Shown: piece after piece, positions 11,394 to 23,167 of the stretch | Layout of the letters: every line of letters starts with the position of its first letter | Numbering within the stretch: position 1 is the first letter of the stretch | Assembly (NCBI GenBank): GCA_003952965.2 | Contig: CM025850.1 | Span: 6,498,125 to 6,562,124 of the forward strand | Length of the DNA stretch: 64,000 nucleotides | Direction of reading: 5' to 3' | Source: Morella rubra | Taxonomy: Eukaryota; Streptophyta; Magnoliopsida; Fagales; Myricaceae | Notes under the pieces: model-generated | Told to the model about the DNA's origin: nothing | What the model saw: only the letters and a program-made list of their open reading frames with translations | Database searches by the model: none | Made by a program: the position numbers and the translations under genes

Positions 11394-12278
11394 ATGGCAC
11401 AGCACAACGAAAGACTACGGGCGAGTCCGGCAGTTCTAGCTAATCCTGACTGGGTAATCAGACCCAGTTTTTGTGCTTCTGAATCTGCTCATGTTGATCT
11501 TGAGATTTTCAAAACTACCTGATGGCGACTATATTGTCGAAGATGTAAATCGCAAGAGTATTGTCCTCAAAGTGGAAGGAAAGTTGTTCAAATTTCATGA
11601 CGGGGTTCGCTTGAATGATGCTGATGGAAATCCCGTTGTCACTTTAAGGAAGAAGGTTTGCTAATCGCTTGCTATATTTGTATATTCCCTTTCTTAATTA
11701 TTTGGATATTTCTGAGAAGTGTTTTTCATTCGCATAGAAAGCCACTGCGCATGCTCGATGGCAAGTTTTTAACGGCCATAGCATCGACTCCAACGATTTG
11801 CTCTTTACCGGTCTGAAATCTTCGATGTTCCAATTTAAGACCAAATTACATGTCTTCTTAGCAAACAACACAGCAGAGGATGTTTTTGACTTTAAGGTCA
11901 AAGAAAGTTGTACGCACGACTCATGTTCCATTTGTGCTGGAGACGCTTCCACAATAGTTGCCGAGGTAAGATACTCACATAATCAAATTAAGTCTCTATA
12001 ATAGCTTTGGACTGAATCTTTTTTGCATTGTTGCAATATGTCTATATATATTTATATATCTGGTAACTTTTGGTAAAATGCAGATGCATAAGAAGTCCGA
12101 TAAAAGCGGCAAGTTTATTGTGAAAGTACATCCCAAAATGGATTATGCATTTGCAACAACGATTATCTTGATTCTTGACAGGATGAAGAGCTCAATTGAA
12201 TTGAAGAAAGTGTCGTCAGTAGTGTTGTCAACAGTCTCGACAATTAGCAGTATAGTGTGGCCTTTCTTGCAATCCTAG
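11394..12278 (+). pseudogene. LOR-C: LURP-one-related gene with an exon 1 frameshift
   Basis: The ATG at 11394 opens MAQHNERLRASPAVLANP. Exon 1 runs to 11655, exon 2 is 11738-11965 (228 bp, KATAHARWQVFNG to STIVAE, fully open) and exon 3 is 12084-12278, ending PFLQS-stop. All GT-AG sites are present. An extra C near 11519 (ACTACCTGAT where LOR-F has ACTACTGAT) shifts the frame in exon 1, so the product would be about 43 residues. Except for this base the gene reads through all exons. Sequencing error cannot be excluded from sequence alone. Confidence 0.82.
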
Positions 12279-13582
12279 ATTGGTGCTACTAATTCGATGG
12301 ACCGCCTTGTAGTTGTAAATTAAAGGGATGTTCGTATTATAAAAAATTGTAAGATTTTTAAGATTGTGATAGAACTGTAAATATTTATGTGGATTAGAAT
12401 TTTATAGGTTTTTGTGTAAAAGTTGGTGAAAAGTTTTAAAGATATATATATATTTTTTTTTTTGGGAGTTTGTAAAAAGTGTACAGAGAGATGGTTTGGT
12501 GTAATTGTTTAATAAAAAAAATTGCAGTTAAGTAAAAAAATATAGAGAAAGAATATTTGTTATATATTTTTTTTAAAAAGATATTGGAATTTGTGTGAAA
12601 AGTTGTTAAAGATTGTGTAAAAGGTATTGGTGTTTGTGTATAAGTTTTTGAGATTTTGGATATTCGTTTTGTAAATTTTGTTGAATCCTATTGTATTCTA
12701 GAATTTGGGATGATTTATGGAAGTTGATGAAAAAGTAGAGATAAAGATGATTTTTTTTTTAATGTTTATTGTAATGGAAAAAAATAATTTAATAGGGAGA
12801 GATATATTATTTTGTAGTTATTTTCTTGAAAACACTCATGTAATTGTCTTTGAATCGAATGAATTAGTGGTAGTAGTAGATCATACAATTATGTCTGCCG
12901 CGATTTAGCTTTTCTCTACGTACATGAGTTGTTAATTTGTAATTGCCATGGCCAAAAGGAGAAGCTAATGTGTTGATGATGGCAAATGCCAACAATTAAA
13001 TCGTGAGGTTGACAAGGGCTACTACTCACATAAGGACTAAATTAAGAGATTACGCGAGATGTTTGACAAGTAAATTTTTTAAGAATTTTGAGTTTATTGG
13101 AGAAATTTTTGAGAGTTTGATTTGTTATGAGATTTGTAAAAAGTTGGTGAAAAATTTAGAATGTTTGATTGTAGAATAATTTTTATTAAATTTTATAAAA
13201 AAAGTAAGAAAAGACAAGATTTGATGGAAATTTTTAACAAAAAAGTAACAGAGTTTGTTAAAATGTAAGTAGAGAGCAAATTTGGTGCATTTTCTTTTTT
13301 TGAAAAAGTATTTAAGTTGAGGTTAAAATTGAAATTTGTGAGGAAGAATTTTTGTAAGAAAAGTTTCTATGCTGTGCAATGTTAACTAATAGCAGGTGGT
13401 TTCTGAAAGCATCATTAGACACAATTATTAGTCGCCCGATATTCTGCAGAGAAGATAGAATTAAGTGTGTAAATTTCTTACACATCCACCCTTCTTACAT
13501 ACGCGTTGAACCAAAAGGCATTCAATAATTTCAATCCACTTTTGTCATGTTTAAACTTCCAAGAGCCACACATCTTAGAGGA

Positions 13583-13657
13583 TTTTTTTTTTTTTTTTTT
13601 GAAACGATTAATTTTATATATTGAAAACACAACAAAAATTGCAACCTAGAAAATATG
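13583..13657 (-). mobile_element. 75-bp LINE 3' end with poly-A tail
   Basis: Read on -, it ends in a run of about 18 A after ATTAATCGTTTC. It is flanked by TCTTAGAGGA (13573-13582) and TCTAAGAGGA (13658-13667), a near-perfect target duplication. LOR-B's upstream region shows the unoccupied site. The mirrored copy is at 16295-16365, so insertion predates the inverted duplication. Confidence 0.65.
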
Positions 13658-13807
13658 TCTAAGAGGAATTGACATGGTAAACAACAAGCCCTTCCAATTT
13701 CCATCCATTACTCTTCTGACGCGTTTGACTAATCTTCCAGGGAAAGTACACTATAATAAAAACCTTTCGTCTAAATTGGTTCGAGTCAGCTGCTATGGAC
13801 AGCCCAA

Positions 13808-13822
13808 TTGACTTCAGGTCAA
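13808..13822 (+). promoter_or_regulatory. Paired W-box upstream of LOR-D
   Basis: Same TTGAC..GTCAA palindrome as before LOR-B, about 90 bp upstream of the former start. The promoter outlived the coding sequence. Confidence 0.45.
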
Positions 13823-13913
13823 CTATCCGAGTCTATTGATATCCTGGACTCTCTCATTGCATAGACTGACAAAGCCTCATCACCTGACTACTCTACTCTA
13901 TTTCACTAAACCT

Positions 13914-14503
13914 TTGGCGCAGTACTACGCAACTAGTACTGCGCCAGTAGCTTATCCTGCTTCGGAAATCAACCCCTGTTTTTGTGCTCCTTATCCTGTT
14001 GATCTTGAAATTTTCAGAACCGATGACGAATATATTGTCGCAGTCTCGCAGACGTAAATCGCAACAATATTGTTTTCGGAGTTCAAGGAGACTTTTTCAA
14101 ACTTCATGACGGGGTTCGCTTGCATGATGCTGCTGGAGATCCCTTTGTCACTTTAAGAAAGAAGGTAATTTGCCAGCTAGCCTAGTTTACCATATTGTAT
14201 TTGTATATATTTTCCCTTCCTTATTTGAATTTAATTCTGAGAAGTACCACTACTTACGTGTTGTTGATTCGCGTAGATCATGACTGCGCATTCTCGATGG
14301 CAAGTTTTTCGGGGCAATAGCATCGAGTCCAAGGATCTGCTCTTTAGCGCTAGAAAATCTTCGATGCTCCAAGTTAAGACCAAGTTACATGTCTTCTTAG
14401 CTAACAACACGGCAGAGGATGTTTGTGACTTTAAGGTCAAAGAAAGTTCGTCGCACGACTCTGTGCCATTTATGCTGGAAACTCTTCCACAATAGTTGCC
14501 GAG
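13914..14503 (+). pseudogene. LOR-D: broken LURP-one-related copy, exons 1-2 only
   Basis: Exon 1 (13914-14164): the start is TTG in place of ATG, and an 8-bp near-duplication (GTCGCAGTCTCGCAG) breaks the frame after DDEYIVA. Exon 2 (14277-14503) is 227 bp, not 228: one T is missing at CACGACTCTGTGCC, so the HDSCAIYAG part shifts and stops at a TAG near the exon end. Exon 3 is absent; the palindrome centre lies 390 bp on. The same exon 2 deletion occurs in LOR-E and LOR-I. Confidence 0.85.
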
Positions 14504-14890
14504 GTAAGATGCTCACATAACCCTTTATTTTTTTGGTGCTTTGTTTGTAACATATAAAAGTCTTCTCTCTCTCTCTCTCTGTGTGTATATATATATAAAT
14601 TGTAAAGAAAAAATGGAGGCAAGTTATTATTGTGAGGAAAAAGATTCAGTCTAAAGCTTTTGAGAACAAAGAAATTATAAGGAAGGACTAATTATTAGAC
14701 TTGCTATCTTAAATCTATGGTAGTGTCAAAGTAGAACCCCCTAATTATAGGGTAAAATCAATCAATCTCATCCTCTTAAATATCAAAACGGCGATTTGTG
14801 CCCCTTATATTTTGAATATGTCAATTCTCGCCCTCCGTTTGATTTGAGCAATAAAAAAACATGTGAAATAATCGAAATGCTCCTCTAAGA

Positions 14891-15057
14891 CCAAAAAAAA
14901 AAAAATAAAAAAAATTATTAAAAATATTTTAAAAATTCATTAATTTTTTTTTTTTTTTTAGAAAAAAAGATTATAAAAAAGTAGTGCTTTTTAAATAAAA
15001 AAAAATTGAAACTCTTTTTTCGTAATCTATTTATTTTTAATTTTTTTCTTGCATTTT
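14891..15057. other. AT-rich spacer at the centre of the palindrome
   Basis: About 165 bp of nearly pure A/T runs separates the two arms. The first matching arm bases are GAGGAGC/GCTCCTC. No gene is seen. Confidence 0.7.
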
Positions 15058-15448
15058 GTCTTAGAGGAGCATTTCGATTATTTCACATGTTTTTTTATTG
15101 CTCAAATCAAACGGAGGGCGAGAATTGACATATTCAAAATATAAGGGGCACAAATCGCCGTTTTGATATTTAAGAGGATGAGATTGATTGATTTTACCCT
15201 ATAATTAGGGGGTTCTACTTTGACACTACCATAGATTTAAGATAGCAAGTCTAATAATTAGTCCTTCCTTATAATTTCTTTGTTCTCAAAAGCTTTAGAC
15301 TGAATCTTTTTCCTCACAATAATAACTTGCCTCCATTTTTTCTTTACAAATTTATATATATATACACAAGAGAGAGAGAGAGAGAGAGACTTTGGTATAT
15401 GTTACAAACAAAGCACCAAAAAAATAAAGGGTTATGTGAGCATCTTAC

Positions 15449-16038
15449 CTCGGCAACTATTGTGGAAGAGTTTCCAGCATAAATGGCACAGAGTCGTGCG
15501 ACGAACTTTCTTTGACCTTAAAGTCACAAACATCCTCTGCCGTGTTGTTAGCTAAGAAGACATGTAACTTGGTCTTAACTTGGAGCATCGAAGATTTTCT
15601 AGCGCTAAAGAGCAGATCCTTGGACTCGATGCTATTGCCCCGAAAAACTTGCCATCGAGAATGCGCAGTCATGATCTACGCGAATCAACAACACGTAAGT
15701 AGTGGTACTTCTCAGAATTAAATTCAAATAAGGAAGGGAAAATATATACAAATACAATATGGTAAACTAGGCTAGCTGGCAAATTACCTTCTTTCTTAAA
15801 GTGACAAAGGGATCTCCAGCAGCATCATGCAAGCGAACCCCGTCATGAAGTTTGAAAAAGTCTCCTTGAACTCCGAAAACAATATTGTTGCGATTTACGT
15901 CTGCGAGACTGCGACAATATATTCGTCATCGGTTCTGAAAATTTCAAGATCAACAGGATAAGGAGCACAAAAACAGGGGTTGATTTCCGAAGCAGGATAA
16001 GCTACTGGCGCAGTACTAGTTGCGTAGTACTGCGCCAA
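15449..16038 (-). pseudogene. LOR-E: mirror copy of LOR-D
   Basis: Exon 1 is 16038-15788 and exon 2 is 15675-15449 (227 bp). It carries exactly the LOR-D lesions: TTG start, 8-bp insertion in exon 1, 1-bp deletion in exon 2, no exon 3. It differs from LOR-D by one residue upstream of the start (D for Y). The copies were already dead when the palindrome formed or have been homogenised since. Confidence 0.85.
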
Positions 16039-16129
16039 AGGTTTAGTGAAATCGAGTAGAGTAGTCAGGTGATGAGGCTTTGTCAGTCTATGCAATGAGA
16101 GAGTCCAGGATATCAATAGACTCGGATAG

Positions 16130-16144
16130 TTGACCTGAAGTCAA
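16130..16144 (-). promoter_or_regulatory. Paired W-box upstream of LOR-E
   Basis: Mirror of the LOR-D element: TTGAC and GTCAA cores spaced by five bases. Confidence 0.45.
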
Positions 16145-16294
16145 TTGGGCTGTCCATAGCAGCTGACTCGAACCAATTTAGACGAAAGGTTTTTATTATA
16201 GTGTACTTTCCCTGGAAGATTAGTCAAACGCGTCAGAAGAGTAATGGATGGAAATTGGAAGGGCTTGTTGTTTACCATGTCAATTCCTCTTAGA

Positions 16295-16365
16295 CATATT
16301 TTCTAGGTTGCAATTTTTGTTGTGTTTTCAATATATAAAATTAATCGTTTCAAAAAAAAAAAAAA
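16295..16365 (+). mobile_element. Mirror copy of the LINE 3' end
   Basis: Reverse complement of 13583-13657, with an A run at 16352-16365 a few bases shorter than its partner. Flanked by the same CCTCT(A/T)AGA target repeats. Confidence 0.6.
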
Positions 16366-17698
16366 TCCTCTAAGATGTGTGGCTCTTGGAAGTTTTAAAC
16401 ATGACAAAAGTGGATTGAAATTATTGAATGCCTTTTGGTTCAACGCGTATGTAAGAAGAGTGGATGTGTAAGAAATTTACACACTTAATTCTATCTTCTC
16501 TGCAGAATATCGGGCGACTAATAATTGTGTCTAATGATGCTTTCAGAAACCACCTGCTATTAGTTAACATTGCACAGCATAGAAACTTTTCTTACAAAAA
16601 TTCTTCCTCACAAATTTCAATTTTAACCTCAACTTAAATACTTTTTCAAAAAAAGAAAATGCACCAAATTTGCTCTCTACTTACATTTTTAACAAACTCT
16701 GTTACTTTTTTGTTAAAAATTTCCATCAAATCTTGTCTTTTCTTACTTTTTTTATAAAATTTAATAAAAATTATTCTACAATCAAACATTCTTAAAATTT
16801 TTCACCAACTTTTTACAAATCTCATAACAAATCAAACTCTCAAAAATTTCTCCAATAAACTCAAAATTCTTAAAAAATTTACTTGTCAAACATCTCGCGT
16901 AATCTCTTAATTTAGTCCTTATGTGAGTAGTAGCCCTTGTCAACCTCACGATTTAATTGTTGGCATTTGCCATCATCAACACATTAGCTTCTCCTTTTGG
17001 CCATGGCAATTACAAATTAACAACTCATGTACGTAGAGAAAAGCTAAATCGCGGCAGACATAATTGTATGATCTACTACTACCACTAATTCATTCGATTC
17101 AAAGACAATTACATGAGTGTTTTCAAGAAAAACTACAAAATAATATATCTCTCCCTATTAAATTATTTTTTTCCATTACAATAAACATTAAAAAAAAAAT
17201 CATCTTTATCTCTACTTTTTCATCAACTTCCATAAATCATCCCAAATTCTAGAATACAATAGGATTCAACAAAATTTACAAAACGAATATCCAAAATCTC
17301 AAAAACTTATACACAAACACCAATACCTTTTACACAATCTTTAACAACTTTTCACACAAATTCCAATATCTTTTTAAAAAAATATATATAAAATATTCTT
17401 TCTCTATATTTTTTTACTTAACTGCAATTTTTTTTATTAAACAATTACACCAAACCATCTCTCTGTACACTGTTTTACAAACTCCAAAAAAAAATATATA
17501 TATATCTTTAAAACTTTTCACCAACTTTTACACAAAAACCTATAAAATTCTAATCACATAAATATTTACAGTTCTATCACAATCTTAAAAATCTTACAAT
17601 TTTTTATAATACGAACATCCCTTTAATTTACAACTACAAGGCGGTCCATCGAATTAGTAGCACCAATCTAGGATTGCAAGAAAGGCCACACTATACTG

Positions 17699-18546
17699 CT
17701 AATTGTCGAGACTGTTGACAACAACTGATGACACTTTCTTCAATTCAATTGAGCTCTTCATCCTGTCAAGAATCAAGATAATCGTTGTTGCAAATGCGTA
17801 ATCCATTTTGGGATGTACTTTCACAATAAACTTGCCGCTTTTATCGGACTTCTTATGCATCTGCATTTTACCAAAAGTTACCAGATATATAAATATAGAC
17901 ATATTGCAACAATGCAAAAAAGATTCAGTCCAAAGCTATTATAGAGACTTAATTTGATTATGTGAGTATCTTACCTCGGCAACTATTGTGGAAGCGTCTC
18001 CATCATAAATGGAACCTGAGTCGCGGGTACAACTTTCTTCGACCTTAAAGTCAAAAAACATCCTCTGCTGTGTTGTTTGCTAAGAAGACATGTAATTTGG
18101 TCTTAAATTGGAACATCGAAGATTTCAGAGCGGTAAAGAGCAGATCGTTGGAGTCGATGCTATGGCCCTTAAAAACTTGCCATCGAGCATGCGCAGTGGC
18201 TTTCTACGCGAATGAACAACACTTCTCAGAAATATCCAAATAATTAAGAAAGGGAATATACAAATATAGCTAGCAATTAGCAAACCTTCTTTCTTAAAGT
18301 GACAACGGGATTTCCATCAGCATCATTCAAGCGAACCCCATCATGAAGTTTGAACAACTTTCCTTCAACTTTGAGAACAATACTGTTGCGATTTACGTCT
18401 TCGACAATATAGTCGCCATCAGTAGTTTTGAAAATCTCAAGATCAACATGAGCAGATTCAGGAGCACAAAAACTGAGTCTGATTACCCAATCAGGATTAG
18501 CTAGAACTGCCGGACTCGCAAGTAGTCTTTCGTTGCGCTGTGCCGT
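17699..18546 (-). pseudogene. LOR-F: mirror copy of LOR-C with different lesions
   Basis: Exon 1 (18546-18286) is open for 87 codons, but its first codon is ACG where LOR-C has ATG. Exon 2 (18203-17975) is 229 bp: one extra T in a T run (GATGTTTTTTGAC) shifts the frame. Exon 3 (17860-17699) lost two bases near its end and stops early (VVVNSLDN). So LOR-C and LOR-F, though near identical, are broken at different places. Splice sites are intact. Confidence 0.82.
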
Positions 18547-19737
18547 GGGTTAAGTGAAATTGGGTAGTAGTCTTGTGACGAGGCTCTGTCCATCTATATA
18601 GAGTCGCATGTGGGCGCTTCTTGGACCCAGCAGACCCGGACGAATTCCGACGAGAAAAGTAGGCTGATCAGTGTCAGACGTTTCCTGTAAGATTAGCAAA
18701 ACGTGTCAGAAGAGTGGATTGAAGGGCTTGTTGTTTACCATGTCAATTCTTCGAAAGACATATACAAATTATCAAATATTGTAATTTACGTCTAATTTCT
18801 TTTTCTATCAAATATAACAGAAATTGAGTTTTTTTTTTTAATACAAAATGTCCAGCTTTTAAACAAGTCAAACGTCATATTACACTTGAAAGTATAATGA
18901 CATTTCGTTTTAAAAAAGTCAATTTTTGTCTAATTTTATAAAAAAAAAAAAAGTACAATATGTTATAGATTGATAATTTAGGAGTATAATATCTCAAACA
19001 TGATAATTTAGATGTAAAATATAAAATTTATGATGATTTATAAGTGAAAAATATATTTTTCCATTTATTTATTTTTTATTACACTATAATGTAGATTTAG
19101 ATGAGAGCTTGTTGGGGTTACCACATTAACCTTTCGTGCCTCATTGTTTATGAATCCGTAAATATCACTTGCTTAAAATGGAAATATAAAAATTGAGAAA
19201 TCGATTAAAGGAGGAGCTGCCGCCTGCGTCCCGATTGGGCCTGCACAAATGAATGGCTCCCCTTTTTAAGGGCTGGGGCCACTTTGATGCCAAGTTAGAA
19301 TTGCCTTACTCTTTGATAGACACACTGCTTCTTATATATGCACTATTCTTCTCCTCGTTGTGGGTTTGTGGACCGTCCTTTTTTATTTGTGGATATAATG
19401 GGCCGGGGTAGTGGCCATATCATGGGCCATGATGGGCACCTGTTGTCATACTATGGGCCTGATTGGTTAAAAACTTCCGCATTGGCCTTTTATAGCATAA
19501 ACTATCTGTCTAGTTGAGGTTTTATTGTAGATGTTTAAAACTACCCGCAATTTTTTTGTATCTCAGATGTTTGTATGACAAAATAGTATTTCCTGGCTAA
19601 AACTTCTGCAATATTAGTATTATTTTTTTATAGCGAAGAGAATTTTGAACGACAAGCTTAACGTATAGATAAGTTTCGAGAAACATATTTACTCTGCTCC
19701 GAAAAAAGATTACAGACCACCATCTCAATCCTTGTTG

Positions 19738-20287
19738 CTAACTGGTACCCGCGTGGTTTATTTCATCAAGAATCACAATCACCGCAACTATGAATGCATA
19801 GTCGATGTAACGATTCACTGTCACCATGAAGTTATCCTTTCCAACCAAGATGCTTTCAGCCGTATGCTTCTTATGCATCTGAAATCCACCAAAATTATCA
19901 ATTGAATTCAAACAGTGATTTCTGAGGATTTCCATCTGGCCTCTCGGTCTTTTGTTTCTTGGGAATTTGTGTTTTCCCATTGTAGTGAGAATACTTTAGC
20001 GCACGATCTAGCTCGTTGGACCGCCTCCTCTCGTTTTGAGGGTTGTGTTCCTCACTCTCTTGAGCTCTTTGCCGATTACTCTTGGATACATTTGGGCTTT
20101 GACCCCCCCGAACTCTCTTGTAATTTGTTTTGTTGGGTGTTTGTGGTAATATCTGATGTATTATTTATCAAAAAACAAAAAAAAAACAAAACAGTGATTA
20201 GACTCTCTTTTACTGAATAAGAGAAATTTTTTTTCTAAGCGTGCAATGACTGTCTTACTTTGGCAATGGCGATGGTAGAGTCTCCAA
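19738..20287 (-). pseudogene. LOR-G: partial LURP-one-related copy, exon 3 and end of exon 2
   Basis: Exon 3 (19878-19738, 46 codons plus stop) is MHKKHTAESILVGKDNFMVTV.. DYAFIVAVIVILDEINHAG, the type found in LOR-J and LOR-K. Intron 2 contains a LINE fragment (19921-20188). About 29 bp of exon 2 remain (20287-20259, GDSTIAIAK), with the last exonic base A before GTAAG. At 20288 a copia LTR begins and the rest of the gene is missing. Confidence 0.78.
19921..20188 (+). mobile_element. 5'-truncated LINE with 11-bp target duplication in LOR-G intron
   Basis: AAACAGTGATT occurs at 19910-19920 and 20189-20199. The insert encodes the end of a LINE RNase H domain (WEFVFSHCSENTLAHDLARW), a stop near 20124, a short 3' UTR and an A-rich tail. 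This is a clean recent-looking insertion. Confidence 0.85.
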
Positions 20288-21450
20288 TGTTAGGGACTAA
20301 TTTTAGTTGGCTATACTTCACATGTAATTTAGTTTATTTCCTGAGATATTAAGGTGTTTTGAAGCTTCTATGAAGAATTGAAGATAGAAGTAAAAAACTG
20401 AGTTTTTACCTATAAATGTCAATTTAGCTGGAAGTCAGACAGAAGCGCGATTTGGGCACTACAGTAACAGAAGTTGGTTAGTCCGTTTATAACTAAATGG
20501 ATGACGTCATGAAAGACCCAAAAAGCCCTGGACTCTCCACTTAAACCGTGAGTCACCTAGAGCTTATAACCCTCTTTTATTCTATTATGAAAGTCAGCTT
20601 AGAAAAATCAAGAAATACCGTGCTTTCTACGTGAAACTTTCTCTTGAATATTTTGCCCCTTTTTTCTGAGCCTTCGTGTGTATGAACTGAGAATAGAGCC
20701 TTGAAGATAAAACACCTCTCTTTAGGATTATTAGTTCAATAGATTAATCACCTTGGTAATTTTCCCAAAAAAGAGATTAAAGACTTTCGGAGGTTGCTGA
20801 AATCTTGAAGATCCAAGTGTCAAATTCATGCGTTAGCAGTTATTGCGAGTTCGCAATGGAGGATGGCAAGGTATGAATAGTTAGGTAAGGATAGTTAGCT
20901 TTTTGAATGGATGAGAGGTTCTCAATCCCTGTATTGGAGTAGATCTTAATGGTGTAGTTTGGGTAAAAAAACAAGTGTGTTAGACTAGGATTTTGGGTAT
21001 TCTTGAGTCTATGGATCATCTTGTATTTTAAGTTTGAAAAGCTAGTGAAATCGTTACCTGGCCTACGGGCCTAGAGAGTTTTTTCTCTTGGAATTTATTT
21101 CTAATAGATTTTCTATTTGTAGCCAAAAGATTTGTGTCTTTGTATGGTGATTGATCTGTTAATATTGTTCTTGATTAAAGTATTAATAATCGTGAACTAC
21201 AAGCTGAATTTTCAGGTGTTCTTGGTTTTAAAGAATCTTGAATATAGATTCGAAATTAATTGATTTACTGTCTGTTGCATTATTTGCATTGCTGTAAAAC
21301 ATGTGTATTAAACTTACTGATCTGGTTTGTGTAGTTTGTGCAGAAAACACATTGTTAAATTTGAATAGTTTTAAAGTTTAAGTTGTAGAACCTATTCACC
21401 CCCCTCTAGGTTCAGTTGTTGTCGTATTGAGTCTTAAATAATTCCGTTCA
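20288..21450 (+). mobile_element. 5' LTR of a Ty1-copia retrotransposon
   Basis: It starts TGTTAGGGAC exactly at the break in LOR-G exon 2 and ends CCGTTCA two bases before a primer-binding site. The length of 1163 bp is ordinary for copia elements of the SIRE/Tork type. No matching 3' LTR was seen downstream. Confidence 0.65.
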
Positions 21451-21452
21451 AT

Positions 21453-21464
21453 TGGTATCAGAGC
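21453..21464 (+). other. Primer-binding site for initiator Met tRNA
   Basis: TGGTATCAGAGC is the standard plant copia PBS, complementary to the 3' end of tRNA-iMet. It fixes the LTR end and the element's orientation. Confidence 0.8.
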
Positions 21465-21498
21465 AGATCTCGATTCTTTAGACTCAAATTAGTAGAGA

Positions 21499-22020
21499 TG
21501 GATGGGAGCCATTCTCTAAGTGTTCCACCATTTTTCGATGGATCAAACTATGCTTATTGGAAAGTTAGGATGCGAGCATTCCTAAAATCCATAGACGAGA
21601 GAGTTTGGACAGTAGTGACTAATGGATGGGAAAAACCAACGGTTACAATTAATGAGGTCAAGTGAAAAGGATTCACAACTTTGGAGCACGAGTGAAAGAG
21701 AGACAGCAGGCTAGAATAATAAGGGATTAAATGCAATATTTACTAGTGTGTTGGCTGAGGAGTTTATAAGAATTTCAAATTGTGAAACGGCAAAAGAAGC
21801 TTGGGACATTCTTTGTACAACCCATGAAGGAACCAAGGCTATTAGAGACTCAAAATTGCAGATGATTATGTTCACGACAGTCACTTTAGCCTATTAATAG
21901 TTAAATAATGAGATGTTCACTTTGATCAATATGTCATCCTCCGCCTATTGCAGAGTTTGAGATAATCTGGCATTTCAAATTGTAGAAGAAAAATTTAATG
22001 ATGAGTTTGCCTTCACGTCC
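21499..22020 (+). pseudogene. copia gag remnant
   Basis: From the ATG at 21499 the frame reads MDGSHSLSVPPFFDGSNYAY followed by WKVRMRAFLKSIDERVW, the classic copia Gag N-terminus (DUF4219 / UBN2 region). Later, NCETAKEAWDILCTTHEGTK is in the expected place. Stops and frameshifts occur from about 21660 on. No protease, integrase, RT or RNase H follows, so the element is a stump. Confidence 0.75.
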
Positions 22021-23000
22021 TATTTCTCTAGCTTCATGACCTCGACCCCATCTGCCTCTTTATTTTATTTTTTATTTTTTTTGTTGATCTCCATCTGCTT
22101 CTTTTTGTTTTAACAAGTGAACATATTATCCTTCAACTTGTTCTTAGCATTAATTAGCTAAGCAAACGACCATTAATGGGACTTAGTTGAAGCCATGTTT
22201 CATAATTGTTTAAAAGAAATAAATACACTTTATATTCTCCAATTGTGAAAATTTTGCCACTTTACATCTTTATCTATTATTTTTGCCACCTAAACCCACA
22301 AATTATTGATTTCAAATATTTTGCACACTTCATAATTTTTTTTTTACCTCTAAAATTATGATTTTATTCTCATAAATTAGTCACTACTAACGAAATTAAG
22401 ATGACAGAATTGTCATTTTACACTTTAAAAAATCAATGATACGTGGGTGTAGCTGTATAGCATGACAAAAATAATAAATAGAGTTACAAAACACGAAGAC
22501 TCCTATAATTAGAATGTAAAATATATTTATTCCTAATTGTTTAAAACGTTATTGTCATCCACGAAATATTGTCATTTTCCCAAATTGATTGGAAACCTAT
22601 AAAACAGAAGAAAAATGTTTGGAGATGCATTTATGTTGAAACTATTTTTACGAAATTACAACATGAAAAAGGATTCATCCAAATATTGTCTAATCGTTTT
22701 TCTGCGTTTTGTAAACTAGAAGAGTCAGAAGAGAGAATTACTTAACCTTTAGGCTATCAGCAACTAATTACTTTGATCTTACATACAAGTTACCACTCAT
22801 CCTAAAAATTGAAACCGATAATAAAAAGAAAATTTTATTATTTAAGCTATATTCTCTAACAGCTGCAATATTTATAATCTTGAGAAAGTTTGAACCACTT
22901 CTAAAACTGAAAGACAGAGTTTGTCTAAAAACTAGTTTCAAAACCCAAATTTCAAATTTCAAATTAAAGACATAAATCTAAATCTCAGACCCTGTAAATC
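22021..23000. other. AT-rich stretch, no gene recognised
   Basis: Region 22220-22530 looks like a foldback noncoding element (ATACACTTTATATTCTCC on the left, ATGTAAAATATATTTATTCC on the right, inverted). The rest shows nothing identifiable. Confidence 0.35.
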
Positions 23001-23167
23001 TAAAGCTATAGAGTGATCAATCTTTTTCCTCCCAACAATAACTTGCCCCAAATTTTTGTTTACCAATTACATTTGGTATATGTTACAAACAAAGAACCGA
23101 AAACATATATATAGGGCTCTTTCAGGCAAGTGGATTCTAGTTTAAAAGGGTTATGTGAGTATCTTAC

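Larger units (their letters stand above)
9590..14890 (+). repeat. Left arm of a roughly 9.9-kb inverted duplication
   Basis: It is mirrored by 15058-19530. Exon edges of LOR-D and LOR-E all satisfy x + x' = 29952, so the inner arms are collinear to the base. Outer parts diverge (about four in five bases matching near 9850 and 10300) and carry two extra blocks on this side (about 9960-10240 and 10350-10790). The arm holds LOR-C, LOR-D, their flanks and a tiny LINE tail. Confidence 0.9.
15058..19530 (-). repeat. Right arm of the inverted duplication
   Basis: Reverse complement of 9590-14890, with LOR-E (mirror of D) and LOR-F (mirror of C). The exon 2 piece of LOR-E is translated identically to that of LOR-D over 71 residues, and the exon 1 pieces differ at one of 73. 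Outer parts (19100-19530) are clearly older in divergence. Confidence 0.9.
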
